From contig JAALGZ010000035.1 in the NCBI GenBank assembly GCA_015227615.1, positions 124,001 to 188,000 on the forward strand: a stretch of 64,000 bases of DNA, written 5' to 3'. How positions within the stretch are numbered: position 1 is the first letter of the stretch; every line of letters starts with the position of its first letter. The notes below the pieces were generated by a model that was given only the letters and a program-made list of their open reading frames with translations, was not told the origin of the DNA and searched no databases. Made by a program: the position numbers and the translations under genes. Below are positions 44,472 to 56,164 of this stretch, piece by piece. This DNA comes from Labyrinthula sp. Ha. Lineage: Eukaryota > Sar > Bigyra > Labyrinthulida > Labyrinthulaceae.

Positions 44472-47400
44472 CTGAAACTTGTGTACATAACCTTAAATAT
44501 CACTGTGTCATTGAAGAATGAGTTAGAGGGTTTAGGAATATCTGCAAAAGATACTGACAGAGTCGTCTTTCTGCGTTTTCGTTGAATTTACTTCTCGTGT
44601 TTAGCCATGGTAATGTAATATTATGACAAAGTTTCTTGTACTCACTTGCACTGTTTTGTGAACTCCAAAGCTTAAGTCTATCTTCGAAGTTAACCTTTAC
44701 AGTATTTTAGAATAAATATTCATACTCCAAGAAATTAATTAGATGGTTTATGAATATAAGTGCTTTGGATAGGTTGATTTGTTTGCAGCACTTAAGTATC
44801 ACCAGTTTCGCCGTCAAAACGGCTTCAATAAAACAATGCTTTAGTGTTCCAAAGTTTCCAAGAAAGTTTTTAACATCAAGAAAGGTTTCTCTGTCAAAAT
44901 ATAAGAAAAAAAATAATTATTTGTGATTATTAATTCTCTGCTAGGGTTATACCTTCGAATTTAAGGCAGTAATTCAAAACGGGTGGAAAGCTAGGTGCAT
45001 CGATGAAGGTCTCCAACCAATTAAACATTGACGAAACCAGTATACTTATATTTGTATTATATGTTCATATAATGCAGAGTTTCCTATGTATATGATAACT
45101 AGCAAAATTAAATACTTGCTAAGTAAAGATATGGCACAAGGCTCAGTTCAAAGTTAAATACAGAGCATAGAGAAATTGGATGTATTACTAAGATATTATA
45201 CCAGTAGGAAAGATACCTATAGACAATGAATTCGCATTTAGATAGAGTACTGTCAATTATGAATTTGTACTCCGCAAGGCATGATTTGAAGCCATCTCAA
45301 ACAATTAGCATTTTTGAGTGGATATGTGTGCATTTACATGCGCTTCCATTCAACAATCAATATTTAGGTTATACTTCCTATTAGTAATAATGTTTCTACA
45401 ACTTACCCTTATAATGAAACTGTGAATAGTGTGATATACCAGTGAGGATAGTGCTAACATAGGGCTCTCAGATATTGAGCAATAGCACCTGAAATAGTAA
45501 GAGCTGCAAGTCGAACAATTAAAACCATTTTATGTAGAGAAACTAATAAATTTATGGTTTTGGCTAACTAATATAACGTGTAGTAAGTAAATAAACGATA
45601 ACACTCCATAAGAATACTTATTACAGCTAATGTAACGTCAGTTCTCACAGACATCTTAACCGAGGCTAAAAACGTCCTCCTTGAATCAGCAAGGGAAAGA
45701 AACATTGAAGTAAATGTAACATAGAAAAATAAAACTCACATATTGTGGGGTAAACTGGGTTATTATAATGTTTAAATACATTAAGTATCAGAACAAAATA
45801 AACCAAATCCAAGATTCCGCGGGTTAGTCAGTACTATACGCGATGAATTGATGTTTTAAAACAGTTTAACTTATATCTAAGACTAATATTTTAGTTGCAG
45901 AGAGAATGTTCATGTCATGCCAAAGAGAATAGTCTAGTTAGCTCTACTCTCCAACCTGATAGTGTCACGCCTCCGGAATTGAATTTTAAGTATAAAACTT
46001 CCTTTTGCAATTCTTCCACAGCGGAACGATAGACCTGAAATCAGCAAAGTGAATGTTTTAAAATTTCATTTCGAAGAAGAACGCATTCTACCATTCTTGC
46101 TCTGCTAGCCGAATAATTTATCAAATCTTGCGGAAACCCTATTTATTATCGACTATAGTTGAGGAAATAGATGACATCAGACCAGACTATTCCAGTTGAA
46201 TAATTTTGTTTGATTTTCTTAATCTTAAATAAACCTTCATAGATTAGATATATATTAATACATGAATGAAATGTTGGCCTATTTACAGAAACGATATTCC
46301 ATCTTCTCTGGTCACATCTTGCAGTGAACAATAAAATTATAGAACTAGCTTGCAAGTGATTCTCAAAAAGAATATACATAGGGATCCCGTAATAGTTTTT
46401 TCTTGAATTATAAGAAACCCAATGATAATTTTGTGATTTGGCATCCGTTGCTACGAAAGTTAGACCTCATATTCTGTTGTTGAAATCTATTAATTCTGTT
46501 TTAGTTGCTTTTAATATTAAAAGATTCTGAGGTAATACGCTTATGGTATTTATTTTTCTGCTGATTTTAAATCAATAAACTAAGAAATAGCAGTACATTC
46601 CCTCTCTGATGCATCTTTTGATATGCCACATGAGGTTGACGTTGTAAGCACTCTAGAATTCTCTTATAAAAGTGAATATTACATGAAAAAATTCGGTGAT
46701 AAATGGGTCTGTAAACCCTGGTATAGAAGATATTTTTTTTTAAAGTGTTGGCAGATTTCTTGATGCATTTATTGCTAATGCAAAGGTCTGAAAAATTTTA
46801 AAGGTATTTCGACTGAAACTTTATTATTGTACTAAAAAGTTCGCCTAAACATAAAGCATCAAAAAGATAAAATTCTTCTTTTCTATGCTATTGGGTTACA
46901 TTTAGTCTACTTTATATCATATTTTATTAATTGCACTAAGTTGGAAACTTTTAGCATACTGTTTCAGCTGCATTGATTTATTTAATTTAAATATATAGTA
47001 AAAATTTGTTATCCCTAATTGTTTCTCTTATAGCATATTGGATCAAATTAAATAATATGAATGTCAGGATTAAAGCCAATTTATTGGAGAATCTATACAA
47101 AAAATAGTGATGAAAATTTTTATATCAATAAAGTATCCATCATTAAGCTCAGTGTATTTGTACACTTATGCTAATTAAACAATAGGTACCATTATGGTTA
47201 GAAATATATGGCGAAAATTCCTTAGAATGAGTGAAACCCATAAAGATTAGCACCCCCGATATCATATTTTTGGAATATTGCTGAAAAAAATGAGTTGAGC
47301 ATATGCGCCGATGAAATAAGTTTGTTAATACGGTTGCAAATTGTGGCTTGTAAACTTACTTAGGTCAACTGAGAATGGGAAAACTTGTTCTTTTAGGTTT

Positions 47401-48653
47401 GTACTATCGGTATTAATTTAACACTATATAATAAGGTTTAATGTTGAAAAAAATAGCTACTCTCCCTACACAGCACCAGTGTGCATTCTAAGGAGGTCTA
47501 TATAGGTTTCCAGATTTCTATAGGCACAGGTAGTTGTTATCCCGCTTAGGACTTCCACTTAAACTAAAAAAATCTTGCTCAAAGCACCTAAGAGGGATTT
47601 GTGTCAAGGTTTAATAAGTTTAAAAGATGCCATATGAGAATAACTTAGTAAACAAATGAAAAAATTTTAAACAATTTTCTAGTTATTTATGAGTCATTAT
47701 TCGTGGTAGATCATATTTAGCCTCTAGTTACATTGCAAAGTACTTCTTTAGTTGAATATATCTGTACCTAGTAATTTTAGACAAATAGTTTAATTTAAAG
47801 TAGTACATAGATCAAGGAAAAGAACATGTCAATGAGCAGAGAATGTTATAAACAGGACTTAGAGTCGTTGGGAAATCATCTAAAGGGGATCAAATATCCA
47901 TACAAAGCGAGATTATGCAAAGGAGTGCTAAATTCGGTGACATAAAACCGATGCTTTCTGTCGCACATTTGATTCGCTAAGAAAGTCTGTTATCACATTA
48001 TCATAGATAATAAAACATTTTCATTGAAGTAGATCTCAACTACAGCAGTTGCTTAAAGAGCCAATTAGCTGAGTAAGAAATATGTATTTGTGCCACAACT
48101 CTTATATTTATTATCAATGGGAGAATTAAGGAAGGATTAAACCTTTATATCACTTTAATCTAGATAAATATAAGTATTTGAGATACTTACAGGTTGGTAG
48201 CTCCGCATCAGCTGATAAGAAACAGAACATTGCACTTTTTTTATCATGTAATTATTTGTTCTCATCTATACAAATTGGTCTTCTTGAAGTAAAAAAATAT
48301 GGCAAGAAAGTATACCTTAGGATTAAAATTCAATTATCCTATCTATTAATTTAACTTATACAAAATCTCAATCATTTTTTTATCCCTAATGACTTGCGCG
48401 ATAGCATCCTTCAAATTTCCAGCTAAAAAACAGAACGTGACTTGCTCTCAATAATAGCTCGCCATGGATATAATTTCGTATAATTAAAGCAAGAAAATTC
48501 ATATATACAAGTTTATCTACATTTTTTGAAAAGTTTGTATTCGAACCCATATTCGTAACTTGATGGGTCTTAATTTTGGTTTTGGGCAGCAGCTTTTTCA
48601 CTCAGTTTCTCTCAAACAGAGGACCACAATATTGCAATACTGTACTCTCAGAT

Positions 48654-48797
48654 AAAGCGGAAAATGAAAACCGAGAACCGAAATCAAGAGACTACAACAA
48701 AGCGGAAAATGAAAACCGAGAACCGAAATCAAGAGACTACAACAAAGCGGAAAATGAAAACCGAGAACCGAAATCAAGAGACTACAACAAAGCGGAA
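48654..48797. repeat. 45-nt minisatellite, 3.2 identical copies
   Basis: Units start at 48654, 48699 and 48744 with a partial fourth at 48789-48797. Copies are identical by eye, so expansion is recent, unlike the decayed surroundings. The unit is purine-rich on the plus strand (begins AAAGCGGAAAATGAAAACC) and stays open in more than one frame. Confidence 0.9.
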
Positions 48798-49479
48798 GCA
48801 CATTCTCATTACTGCTGCTGCATTGCCACAAGCAATTGTTACACTCCCTGCCAAACTTAGAATTTTATAATAAATACTCACATGCAAAAGAACTATGGAT
48901 CTCAGCTTAGAAGAGGCGAAACACGTGCTTAAGCTCATAGAGTTTTCTTCCAAAAAGACAAATGCTTCTTGATCGATGTTATTAAGCTTGAATCTATGTA
49001 TCAAATATATCTAGCTGTTAAGTCGGCAATGGTATAGTTTTCTGGTTTAATGTGTATAGAATAGTTCTATCTCAAGCCTTGGTGAAAGAATAAACTACTC
49101 ATCTTAAGTATTAAAATTAATGACATTCTAAAAATTTCAGAGAAACAAATAAATATAACTTATGAATCTATAATTCTTCCTGGAACCTTTTTTTTTGCGA
49201 AATTGTCCTTGGTCAAAGTAACTTTGGAAATTCAGAACACTTCACTGAAAGTAATTCCACTTTATACCCGAGGTAATTAACTTTAAGTACCTCGAAAAGC
49301 AGTTTCTTAAATAAACAATATATTATTAGATACTTTTCTTTGTACTCATTAAAAAGGTAGGTTGGATAACTTCATGTTTTTCTACCGGTTTTCATTGCTG
49401 GATAATCCCAAAAAACTCCTGACTACGGTTTTTCTATATGAAAGTTAAAAATTAAATAAATATATTTTATGCAACATAA

Positions 49480-49505
49480 TTTTTCAAGGTATAAACCTTG
49501 AAGAA
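49480..49505 (-). terminator. hairpin just downstream of the metalloprotease stop
   Basis: TTTTTCAAGGT and ACCTTGAAGAA form an 11-bp stem with one G-U pair around a 4-base loop, beginning 7 bases after the stop codon in the gene's direction and followed by AT-rich sequence. It lies where a 3' UTR should be, so it may act in 3'-end formation or mRNA stability. The role is inferred. Confidence 0.35.
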
Positions 49506-49512
49506 AAATAAA

Positions 49513-50469
49513 TTACATCACTTCCATCCCTTTATTTTCTTTCTTTGATTTTCTTTTGATGAAAACCGCGACAATCAAAGCCAAAGCCAGAACCATGACT
49601 GCAACTCCTCCACCCATTACCCTTCTTCTATAAACTGCTTTTTCATGGTTTTTCTTTAAAGCTGCTGCTAAATCAGTATTCTCATAAACTGCCACGTCAT
49701 CTAACATTTCAATCATTTCCTCTTTATTATCTCCTTCTTTTGGAAGACTATAAGATTCCGCAAAACTCGTATCTGCCACAAATCCCAAATCCTGCAAACT
49801 CGAGAGAGAAATAATGGATAGTGGATTTGTACCAGTACTGATAAATGGTGTCATCAACTCATTTCCAAAAGTTGATTCTCTCCAATGTCCAGATTGGAAT
49901 TCTTGTACAGGAACGTTTCCTGATCCACCCAAAGATAAGTAAGCGGCTCTTGCAAAAGCTCCTGTAAACTGGGGATCTTCTCCACCTCCATTTAAAAGTA
50001 ACCCATTAAGGGTAAATCCAGATGTGCCAATCCCAACACAGTGACCAATCTCATGTCTTACCACATCGAAAAGTCTTCCATTGTCTTCTTCTCCTTCAAT
50101 GTCATCTGAATCCATTGTGATCACAGCTAGACGGGGTTCTTGATTAATGAACCCACAAGGACCTGCTCTTGCTAGAACTCCAAGAGAACCGTCAATGGGT
50201 TGAACTCGTACAAAAATGTCAAGACCATCATTTCCTGCGCCAGCTGGGTAGTACCATCCAACATCACAAAGCTCAGAGATATAAAAGTCTTCACTAGTTC
50301 TCCATGGGCTTACATCTGGATGGCTTATGATAGCTGCTTCCCAGTCAGCTAGTGCTCCACGAAAAATTGCTTCCTGCTGTGCTGTTACTGCATCAGCAAA
50401 AAATATTCTTAAGTAAGACATTTCTTGTTTTTGGTTTGGTTCACTGCTTTGCTCGGCTGCAATGGGCAC
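49513..50469 (-). CDS. leishmanolysin-like zinc metalloprotease, C-terminal membrane anchor
   Basis: An open frame of 318 codons encoding an M8-type (leishmanolysin/GP63-like) metallopeptidase domain: VVRHEIGHCVGIG with zinc ligands His139 and His143 and catalytic Glu140, third ligand His195 in SGHWREST, and the family Met-turn FGNELMTPFIS. A single span (about 293-312) followed by a KRKSKKENK tail predicts a type I cell-surface protein. The 5' end is unresolved: the frame opens at a GTG, and the only in-frame ATG (50421) lacks a signal peptide and cuts into the domain. The hydrophobic residues just upstream (VPIAA) look like the end of a signal peptide whose first exon I cannot place. Proposed splice variants (28 or 45 nt introns upstream of 50,473) either meet stops or give no clear signal. 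The family call is firm; the coordinates are minimal at the 5' side. Confidence 0.82.
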   Translation of the reverse strand: MPIAAEQSSEPNQKQEMSYLRIFFADAVTAQQEAIFRGALADWEAAIISHPDVSPWRTSEDFYISELCDVGWYYPAGAGNDGLDIFVRVQPIDGSLGVLARAGPCGFINQEPRLAVITMDSDDIEGEEDNGRLFDVVRHEIGHCVGIGTSGFTLNGLLLNGGGEDPQFTGAFARAAYLSLGGSGNVPVQEFQSGHWRESTFGNELMTPFISTGTNPLSIISLSSLQDLGFVADTSFAESYSLPKEGDNKEEMIEMLDDVAVYENTDLAAALKKNHEKAVYRRRVMGGGVAVMVLALALIVAVFIKRKSKKENKGMEVM

Positions 50470-50989
50470 AACTAGAATAGATATTTATCTGTCAAGCACT
50501 TAAAAGCACGTATTACAAGTAATATTCGAACTACAACCCAAATTCCGTTCCATAAATGTGTTTGTTATAAAATGTCCATTCTCAATTCTAATTCCTCCCA
50601 GTATAAAATACAAGGATACTACCATGGAATTTTATGGTATTCTCATATATATAATTCTAAGAATAAACATTATTCCAAGGAAATCCAATTGTTTTGAACC
50701 TTATAGATCTTTAAGGAGAAGATGACGAAAATGTTTGGAACGGATTTACTAGACATACTGCCATGTCACAATTGGACACACTTATCATTATCAACTGAGT
50801 ATATTATCTAATAATCGAGATTTTATCGGTAAGATTTTTTTGATAGAAGTGTTAATTACCTCATACAAACGATAATAATATACTATTTATACTATGTAAA
50901 TCAGTGACTGATCTTTTCAGAGTTCAAACTGATGAATTATTGATAACTGCATATCAAACATATTTTTTTATGAAATCATGAGCATAAAC

Positions 50990-51010
50990 TTATCGATAAA
51001 TTATCGATAA
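50990..51010. repeat. two adjacent TTATCGATAA palindromes
   Basis: Two identical 10-bp palindromes separated by one A, so the period is 11 bp, about one helical turn. They lie about 0.5 kb upstream of the metalloprotease open frame. Arrays of ATCGAT sites can be dimeric transcription-factor sites; here the role is speculative. Confidence 0.4.
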
Positions 51011-52900
51011 CAACCATTTCATAATACTGTTTACAAATGGGCACAGCAGAACAAAAAGCACAATTTAAGATAAAAAACTAAGCGCAAACAACTTGGATAA
51101 AACTTACACTTATTCTCCAAGCTCTGAACAAAACATTTCTTCTCTTCATCCGACTATCTCAATAATATGTTAAAACACGTCCTTTAGAAAAGTATTTTCT
51201 TTGTGGCGTCTGAGTACAAATTTAAGAACTTTCTAGACGTGATAGACTATTATTAAGATTATTAAGTATTATTCAAAGCGAGAAACTAGAGATATTTTTA
51301 AATCTTATCATTAACTCGCCACGGACACAACTGAGGTCAAGTATTTTAATTAGAACTAGTTCTTAAAGGAGGAAACAAGCAAAAAGAAATAACAACCAAA
51401 CACTAGAATTAGACCTTAGAAGTCAAAAATGTATGACTGGGCCCTTGGTGCGCAAAATTTACATTTTTGTAAGGTTTAATTTGGCGCCATAGAAATGAAT
51501 TTTCTGCTATTACTTTAAGAAGAAAAAGTTGACCTGAACGCATTTAATGAAATTTTTTCATAATACCAGTAGTTAGAATTCAAAAAGTAACCACTGTAAT
51601 AAGCCCTGAATAATATCCGGTTCATTTGATATTGCCAGCATGAGTAAATAACTTCTTGCTGAAATCTGACCTCAAATAAGTTTTTCTAGAGCCTCAGTTT
51701 GCACGGGCCAAAGAACCATTCTTCAGGCAAGTCCCTGCTCCAGAGTGATCATATTGTTTCTGAGAAAGTATTTTTCAATTCCTTCTGCAAATTCAAAAAT
51801 TACCAAGGTCTAGCACGTTTGATAGATGGTCGGAATCTGATTAAAATCATGATAGACCTCATGTCTTCCTCAAACCGATTGCAAAGAAAACGTTCAAATA
51901 AATGATGTTATAACATTGCGTTGCACGAAAAATTGAATAGTATGTTAAGAGAAGAGCAATAATCTTCTGATACCGATGGTTACTTTCATAAATTACACAC
52001 AACATAGGTACTGTTCTGGGTATTTAATGTTCCCAGATAACAAACTGTTTCATTCACTGAACATTTTTTAATGACCTGATCCCTTCTTGGAGTCCTTGTA
52101 AAGACTAAGAACGTCATTGATAATCATTAAATTATCAGAATAGTAATTAAGGACCTCCCAAAGATGGTACTTCGCATACCAAAGTATTACAGATACCCCT
52201 ATAAGTCATGGTTTTTCACAAGACTTTGTTTTAAACTTTCCCTAAGCAAGAATTGAGTAATTTTGCAAACTGAAATATATGGTTGCCGACATGCTTTAAT
52301 AAAGAGCCAATGACAGGCAATTTTGTTTCTGTGAAGCTTTTTAACCCGTAGCCCTGATTTTTATTTCATTGAGACTTTACCAAATGAATTCAATTATTCT
52401 GAAGCAGTATCTTGAACACTTTGTAACTGTTCACTAAAGAGAGTTCAACAACGCAACGCTACAGAACTATCCAACACCTTAGCCCTGACCTCCTTTCTCA
52501 TTGAAAACCCTGGATTTTTTCTTGATTTAAAATAATCAAGTTTGGGTAGTTTAAGCCAAAAAAAGTTACCAGCAGCTTCATAAGGCTTTCTTTGAGGTAC
52601 ATATTCCTGTTGCATTAAGTCTTGCTCGCGTTGAACCCTTGTTATTTTCCCTTAAGAGTTGGCTTATTCAGTCACTAAAGTCCTCTGCAATGAAGATTGT
52701 TATGCTTGCCTCTTTCATTTCTTTGCCAGGTTCTCTGTTTTCAGTTATGTTTAGTTTCAAATGGTTTCACTCACTTGTTCCTTTTGAGTCATATTTCATA
52801 ACCAATTTCAAAAAATTAGCACAGGTGCGACAAGATTTTACAATAGCCTTTAAATGCTGAACCGAAATCTTTCCCGTTATTTTGTGTTTGCAAGCGTTCA

Positions 52901-53119
52901 ATGGCAACATGTTTACTTGAGCTGGAGAAAAATCTTGGACTGCAGAGAATGTGTGAACATGGTGCCAAGTTCATAAGTGTCTACATTGAAGGTCAAAAAC
53001 ATCAAGACTTAATTCCAAGAAGGGGGGTTAATCAGTTGTATCATCAGTTTGGATCTGATTACCCACTGCTCCTGCACCTTGACATCGAGCTGGGGTGCCC
53101 ACCTGAAATCTCGAGATAG
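52901..53119 (+). CDS. small unassigned ORF
   Basis: An ATG-started 72-codon ORF with amphipathic, protein-like composition and higher G+C than its surroundings (MATCLLELEKNLGLQRMC at the start). No domain recognised, no signal peptide, and nothing around it joins by the short-intron rule. It could be an orphan gene or a relic. Confidence 0.2.
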   Translation: MATCLLELEKNLGLQRMCEHGAKFISVYIEGQKHQDLIPRRGVNQLYHQFGSDYPLLLHLDIELGCPPEISR

Positions 53120-54127
53120 AATTTTTTTTGGTTCTATTTCCTCGGCATTTTAAATTCTAGGTAAACCATTCTCCAAAGTTTACTGAGATTTTGAGGTAAT
53201 TCTATTTTTTTTGCAAAAATTTCCCAATCTTTCCCGTCTCATTTATTTCCTTGATTTCTCGGATATGAACTTGGTTCCTGCTCAGAAAAAAAAAGGTTGG
53301 AAACCTGCCATTCTATGCACAGAAGCGGACTGCGAGACAGTTGGACCATGTATTTGATGACCCTGGTTCATGTTGTCGTAGGATATTCGTGAAGATTATC
53401 TGGAACCAACTGGGAAATAAGAAACACTTACAGGAATTGGAATCTCGAGAAATGGAAAATTATCAAAATTCCAGATCAAGATTCTAGGTTTTTCCAGTTC
53501 GAGGTGAAGATCCATACTTTGAGCTTTGACCGTAAGTACTTAACCTCCCGTAGACTAGGCCTCATCTGTAAAAAGATAATAACTAGAACCTCTTTTTGAA
53601 ACAGTCACAGCACGCCCATACTACTTATCTTTTGCGCATTTTGATGAGGCTTCTAATTTCGCAGTAGTGCCCTGAATATTTCTTGTCTAGTTGATATATA
53701 GAGATATTTCCCAACAGTTTTATTACAACTGCACTCAAGTTTACAACGTTGCCTCTTAAGATATTGAATAAAATAAATAGAAACAACAAGCGTCCGTGAG
53801 AAACTGTTGCTATAAAAAAATTCCTTTAAACTAACACTTAGAGCACCTTCAACCCACTGTCTTTATATTACTATTAAATTTCAACTTCATAGATATATAT
53901 AAATAACTTCTTATTATCTTTTTCTCCATTTATTTATTTTTTTATTTTTTTTTATTCAGTATACTGTATCATGTCGAATTCCAAAAAAAGGCACAGGGAA
54001 GACCTTAAAACATTTTGGGTAATTGACCAATCTTTCTTAACAACCTCACAAATAAACTGATAAATTTCCGATTCATAAAGCGAAAGAAGCAAATAAAAGC
54101 TGATAAACTACTTCTCCTGTCAAAACA

Positions 54128-55872
54128 ATGCACAATCCGTTCCTAAAGTTCCTAACAAACAGAAATCGATCTCGTACAAGTGCATCTAACATGAAAAAGG
54201 AAGGTACCACTTCCTCAGGAACTAAGCAGAAAACCTCCTCAGCAGACAAAGAAGCGGCAAACAACAGAAAGTTCAAGACTTTCCCTCAACCTAAGTTCAC
54301 CAGATTTGAAAATCTTCACCCGTTTGAGCCTGAAACCCACAATGTCTTATACTGCATGAATAAACAAGACAATGTACCACAGAAGATGAAGATCGACAAC
54401 TCAGAGTTTATCTATTACATCAGCCAGAGTAGGTCTCCAGGGCATAAGGATTATGGGCAAGACTGTATGGGAACTGCCACACATGGCAACTGGGAAGTCC
54501 ATGTGTTATGTGATGGTCATGACAGGCAAGGTCATTTTGTCGCACTGGGAGTTTGTCAGGTTCTTCCTAGGGTTATTCTTCGCTTGCTAACAGAGGTAGA
54601 TGAGGAAGAAATCTCACGCGGTATTTTCTCTCTCCTGTATTTACATGTTTAGACGTTCCTGAGAAGTTAATCCACGACGCATTTGATGAGACAGCACGAA
54701 CTGTATGCTGGACTATGGAGGGAATTAGCGTAGGTATGTGGGTAGATGTATTTGAAGGAGTTTGGGCGAACAAGCCAGGTTATATAAAAGAAAACGCTAC
54801 CAAAGGGAAAGTGCGGGTCGCTATTATTGACCAGCATGGATATCATCTGCCAAGTATTGACAAGTCAAGTCTTAGAAGACCAAGATATACAGGGGGTTGT
54901 ACCTGTTTGTGCTTCATGAAAAACATCAAGACAGGGGTTTGCAAAGTTGCTGTCTCTGGAGATTCGAGGTTGATGGTGTACCCATCAGTGCATAAGGATG
55001 ATAATGTTTTCTCTGAGCTTAATTGTTCATTGGAAACACGTGATATTCTTGGAAATATAACGCCTGCTCACAATGTGTATAATGAAAAGGAGAAGAATAG
55101 ACTTGAAACAGGTTTTCATGGGCAATATGAGTTTGATGGAAATTTTCTGGTTAATCCAGTTACCAAGTTTGCAATCCAGCCTACTAGAGGCTTCGGTGAT
55201 TTTGATATGCACGGCACTGGTTACACTCATATCCCCGAAATTTCACAAAGCTTTAAGTTAAGCAGCAACATGATTTTGTTTGCTTCTTCTGATGGAGTTT
55301 TTGATGATCATGTATGGTCTGATGAAGAAGTCTTGGAGGCAATTGCAACATTGGCAGAAAAAGGTATGAGTGCTAGTGAAATAGCTGATCAGATGTACAC
55401 AGAAACACTGCACAGATCACTGGAAGGAAATTATGTGGATGATATATCAATGTTCTGCTATAAGCAGCCAGAGACTGTGCAAACTCCTGAGCTTTCCAAG
55501 ATCAGAGCTCCCAGTGTTCAACACCTTGATCTTAGCCCTCAAAAAGAAGAAGAGAATAAGCAAGTGAAGAAGAAGACGAAGAAGAAGAGGGAGACTAAGG
55601 ACAAGAGAAGAACCATTGGAAGAGGTAACGACTCGTTTACTGCCTTGTCTGCCTCCGTTTCAGCTAAACTTGGAGTTAATAATTTATCAGACATTAATCC
55701 AGCAACTCCAGGACCAGTTGAGAAAGATAGTGCAGGAAGATTATTGAAGAGTATGGCAGCCAACAAAGGAGTAGATGACTTGGCCGAGAAAACTCCTGAA
55801 GAGCTGCTTGAAATGAAGGCTAAAGGCAATGAAACAGAAACGGATGATGATTCAATGCCTGACGCCCTTTAA
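54128..55872 (+). CDS. PP2C-family Ser/Thr phosphatase with inserted domain
   Basis: Two exons (54128-54620 and 54653-55872), 570 residues. Metal-dependent phosphatase motifs in order: DYGQDCMGTA, VHVLCDGHDRQG (Asp129, Gly130), GGCTCLCFM, KVAVSGDSRLMVY, PTRGFGDFD, ILFASSDGVFDD and NYVDDISMFCY. All expected metal-binding aspartates are present, so it should be active. About 55 residues (188-241, SVGMWVDVFEGVWANKPGYI ... VRVAIIDQHGYHLP) interrupt the domain between its first alpha segment and the GGCTC strand; they look like a small SH3/Tudor-type beta barrel. The N-terminus (1-60) is basic and Ser/Thr-rich, and the C-terminus (about 415-570) has a KKKTKKKRETKDKRR cluster and an acidic tail. 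The ATG at 54128 is the first in frame. Convergent with CTP synthase, 292 bases between stops. Substrate unknown. Confidence 0.93.
54621..54652 (+). other. 32-nt intron, PP2C gene
   Basis: GTATTTTC...TGTTTAG. Removal joins DEEEISR to DVPEKLIHDAF in frame inside the phosphatase domain. Confidence 0.88.
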
Positions 55873-56164
55873 TTGTCTTTCACTGAAGTATAAGTAAATT
55901 AGCCCTCTGTGAGCAGAATATACTTTATTATTCGTTGTTAGTAGAAAAGATTTACTAGGTATGCACAGTCTCAGATTCCAACTTTTTGACTATGTTTAAT
56001 TTTGGGATATGGTTAAGTGTTGCCTAGGATTGTAGTCCATCCCACATCAGGCTTTACGATAAGCTTCATTAACCCTTAGCTAAAGGTACCCCAAATTTAG
56101 TGCAACCCAGTTGTGTCACGTTATAAAGATACTCCTTTCTACTCATATGTTTCCAGCTTCACTT

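Larger units (their letters stand above)
44472..49512. other. 5-kb gene desert with a minisatellite
   Basis: No gene supported. It contains the 45-nt tandem repeat at 48,654 and the hairpin just downstream of the metalloprotease stop (both listed). All other ORFs are short and without domains; the ORFs across the repeat on both strands exist only because 45 is a multiple of three. Confidence 0.5.
50470..54127. other. 3.7-kb gene-poor stretch
   Basis: Should contain the missing 5' exon and promoter of the metalloprotease near 50,470-50,600. A pair of TTATCGATAA palindromes lies at 50,990-51,010. ORFs at 52,639-52,860 and 52,901-53,119 are short; the second is listed separately. The remainder shows nothing I can support. 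Confidence 0.45.

Noticed and set aside
48576-48860. ORFs across the 45-nt repeat on both strands
   Set aside because: Open only because the repeat unit is a multiple of three; flanking sequence is not coding-like.
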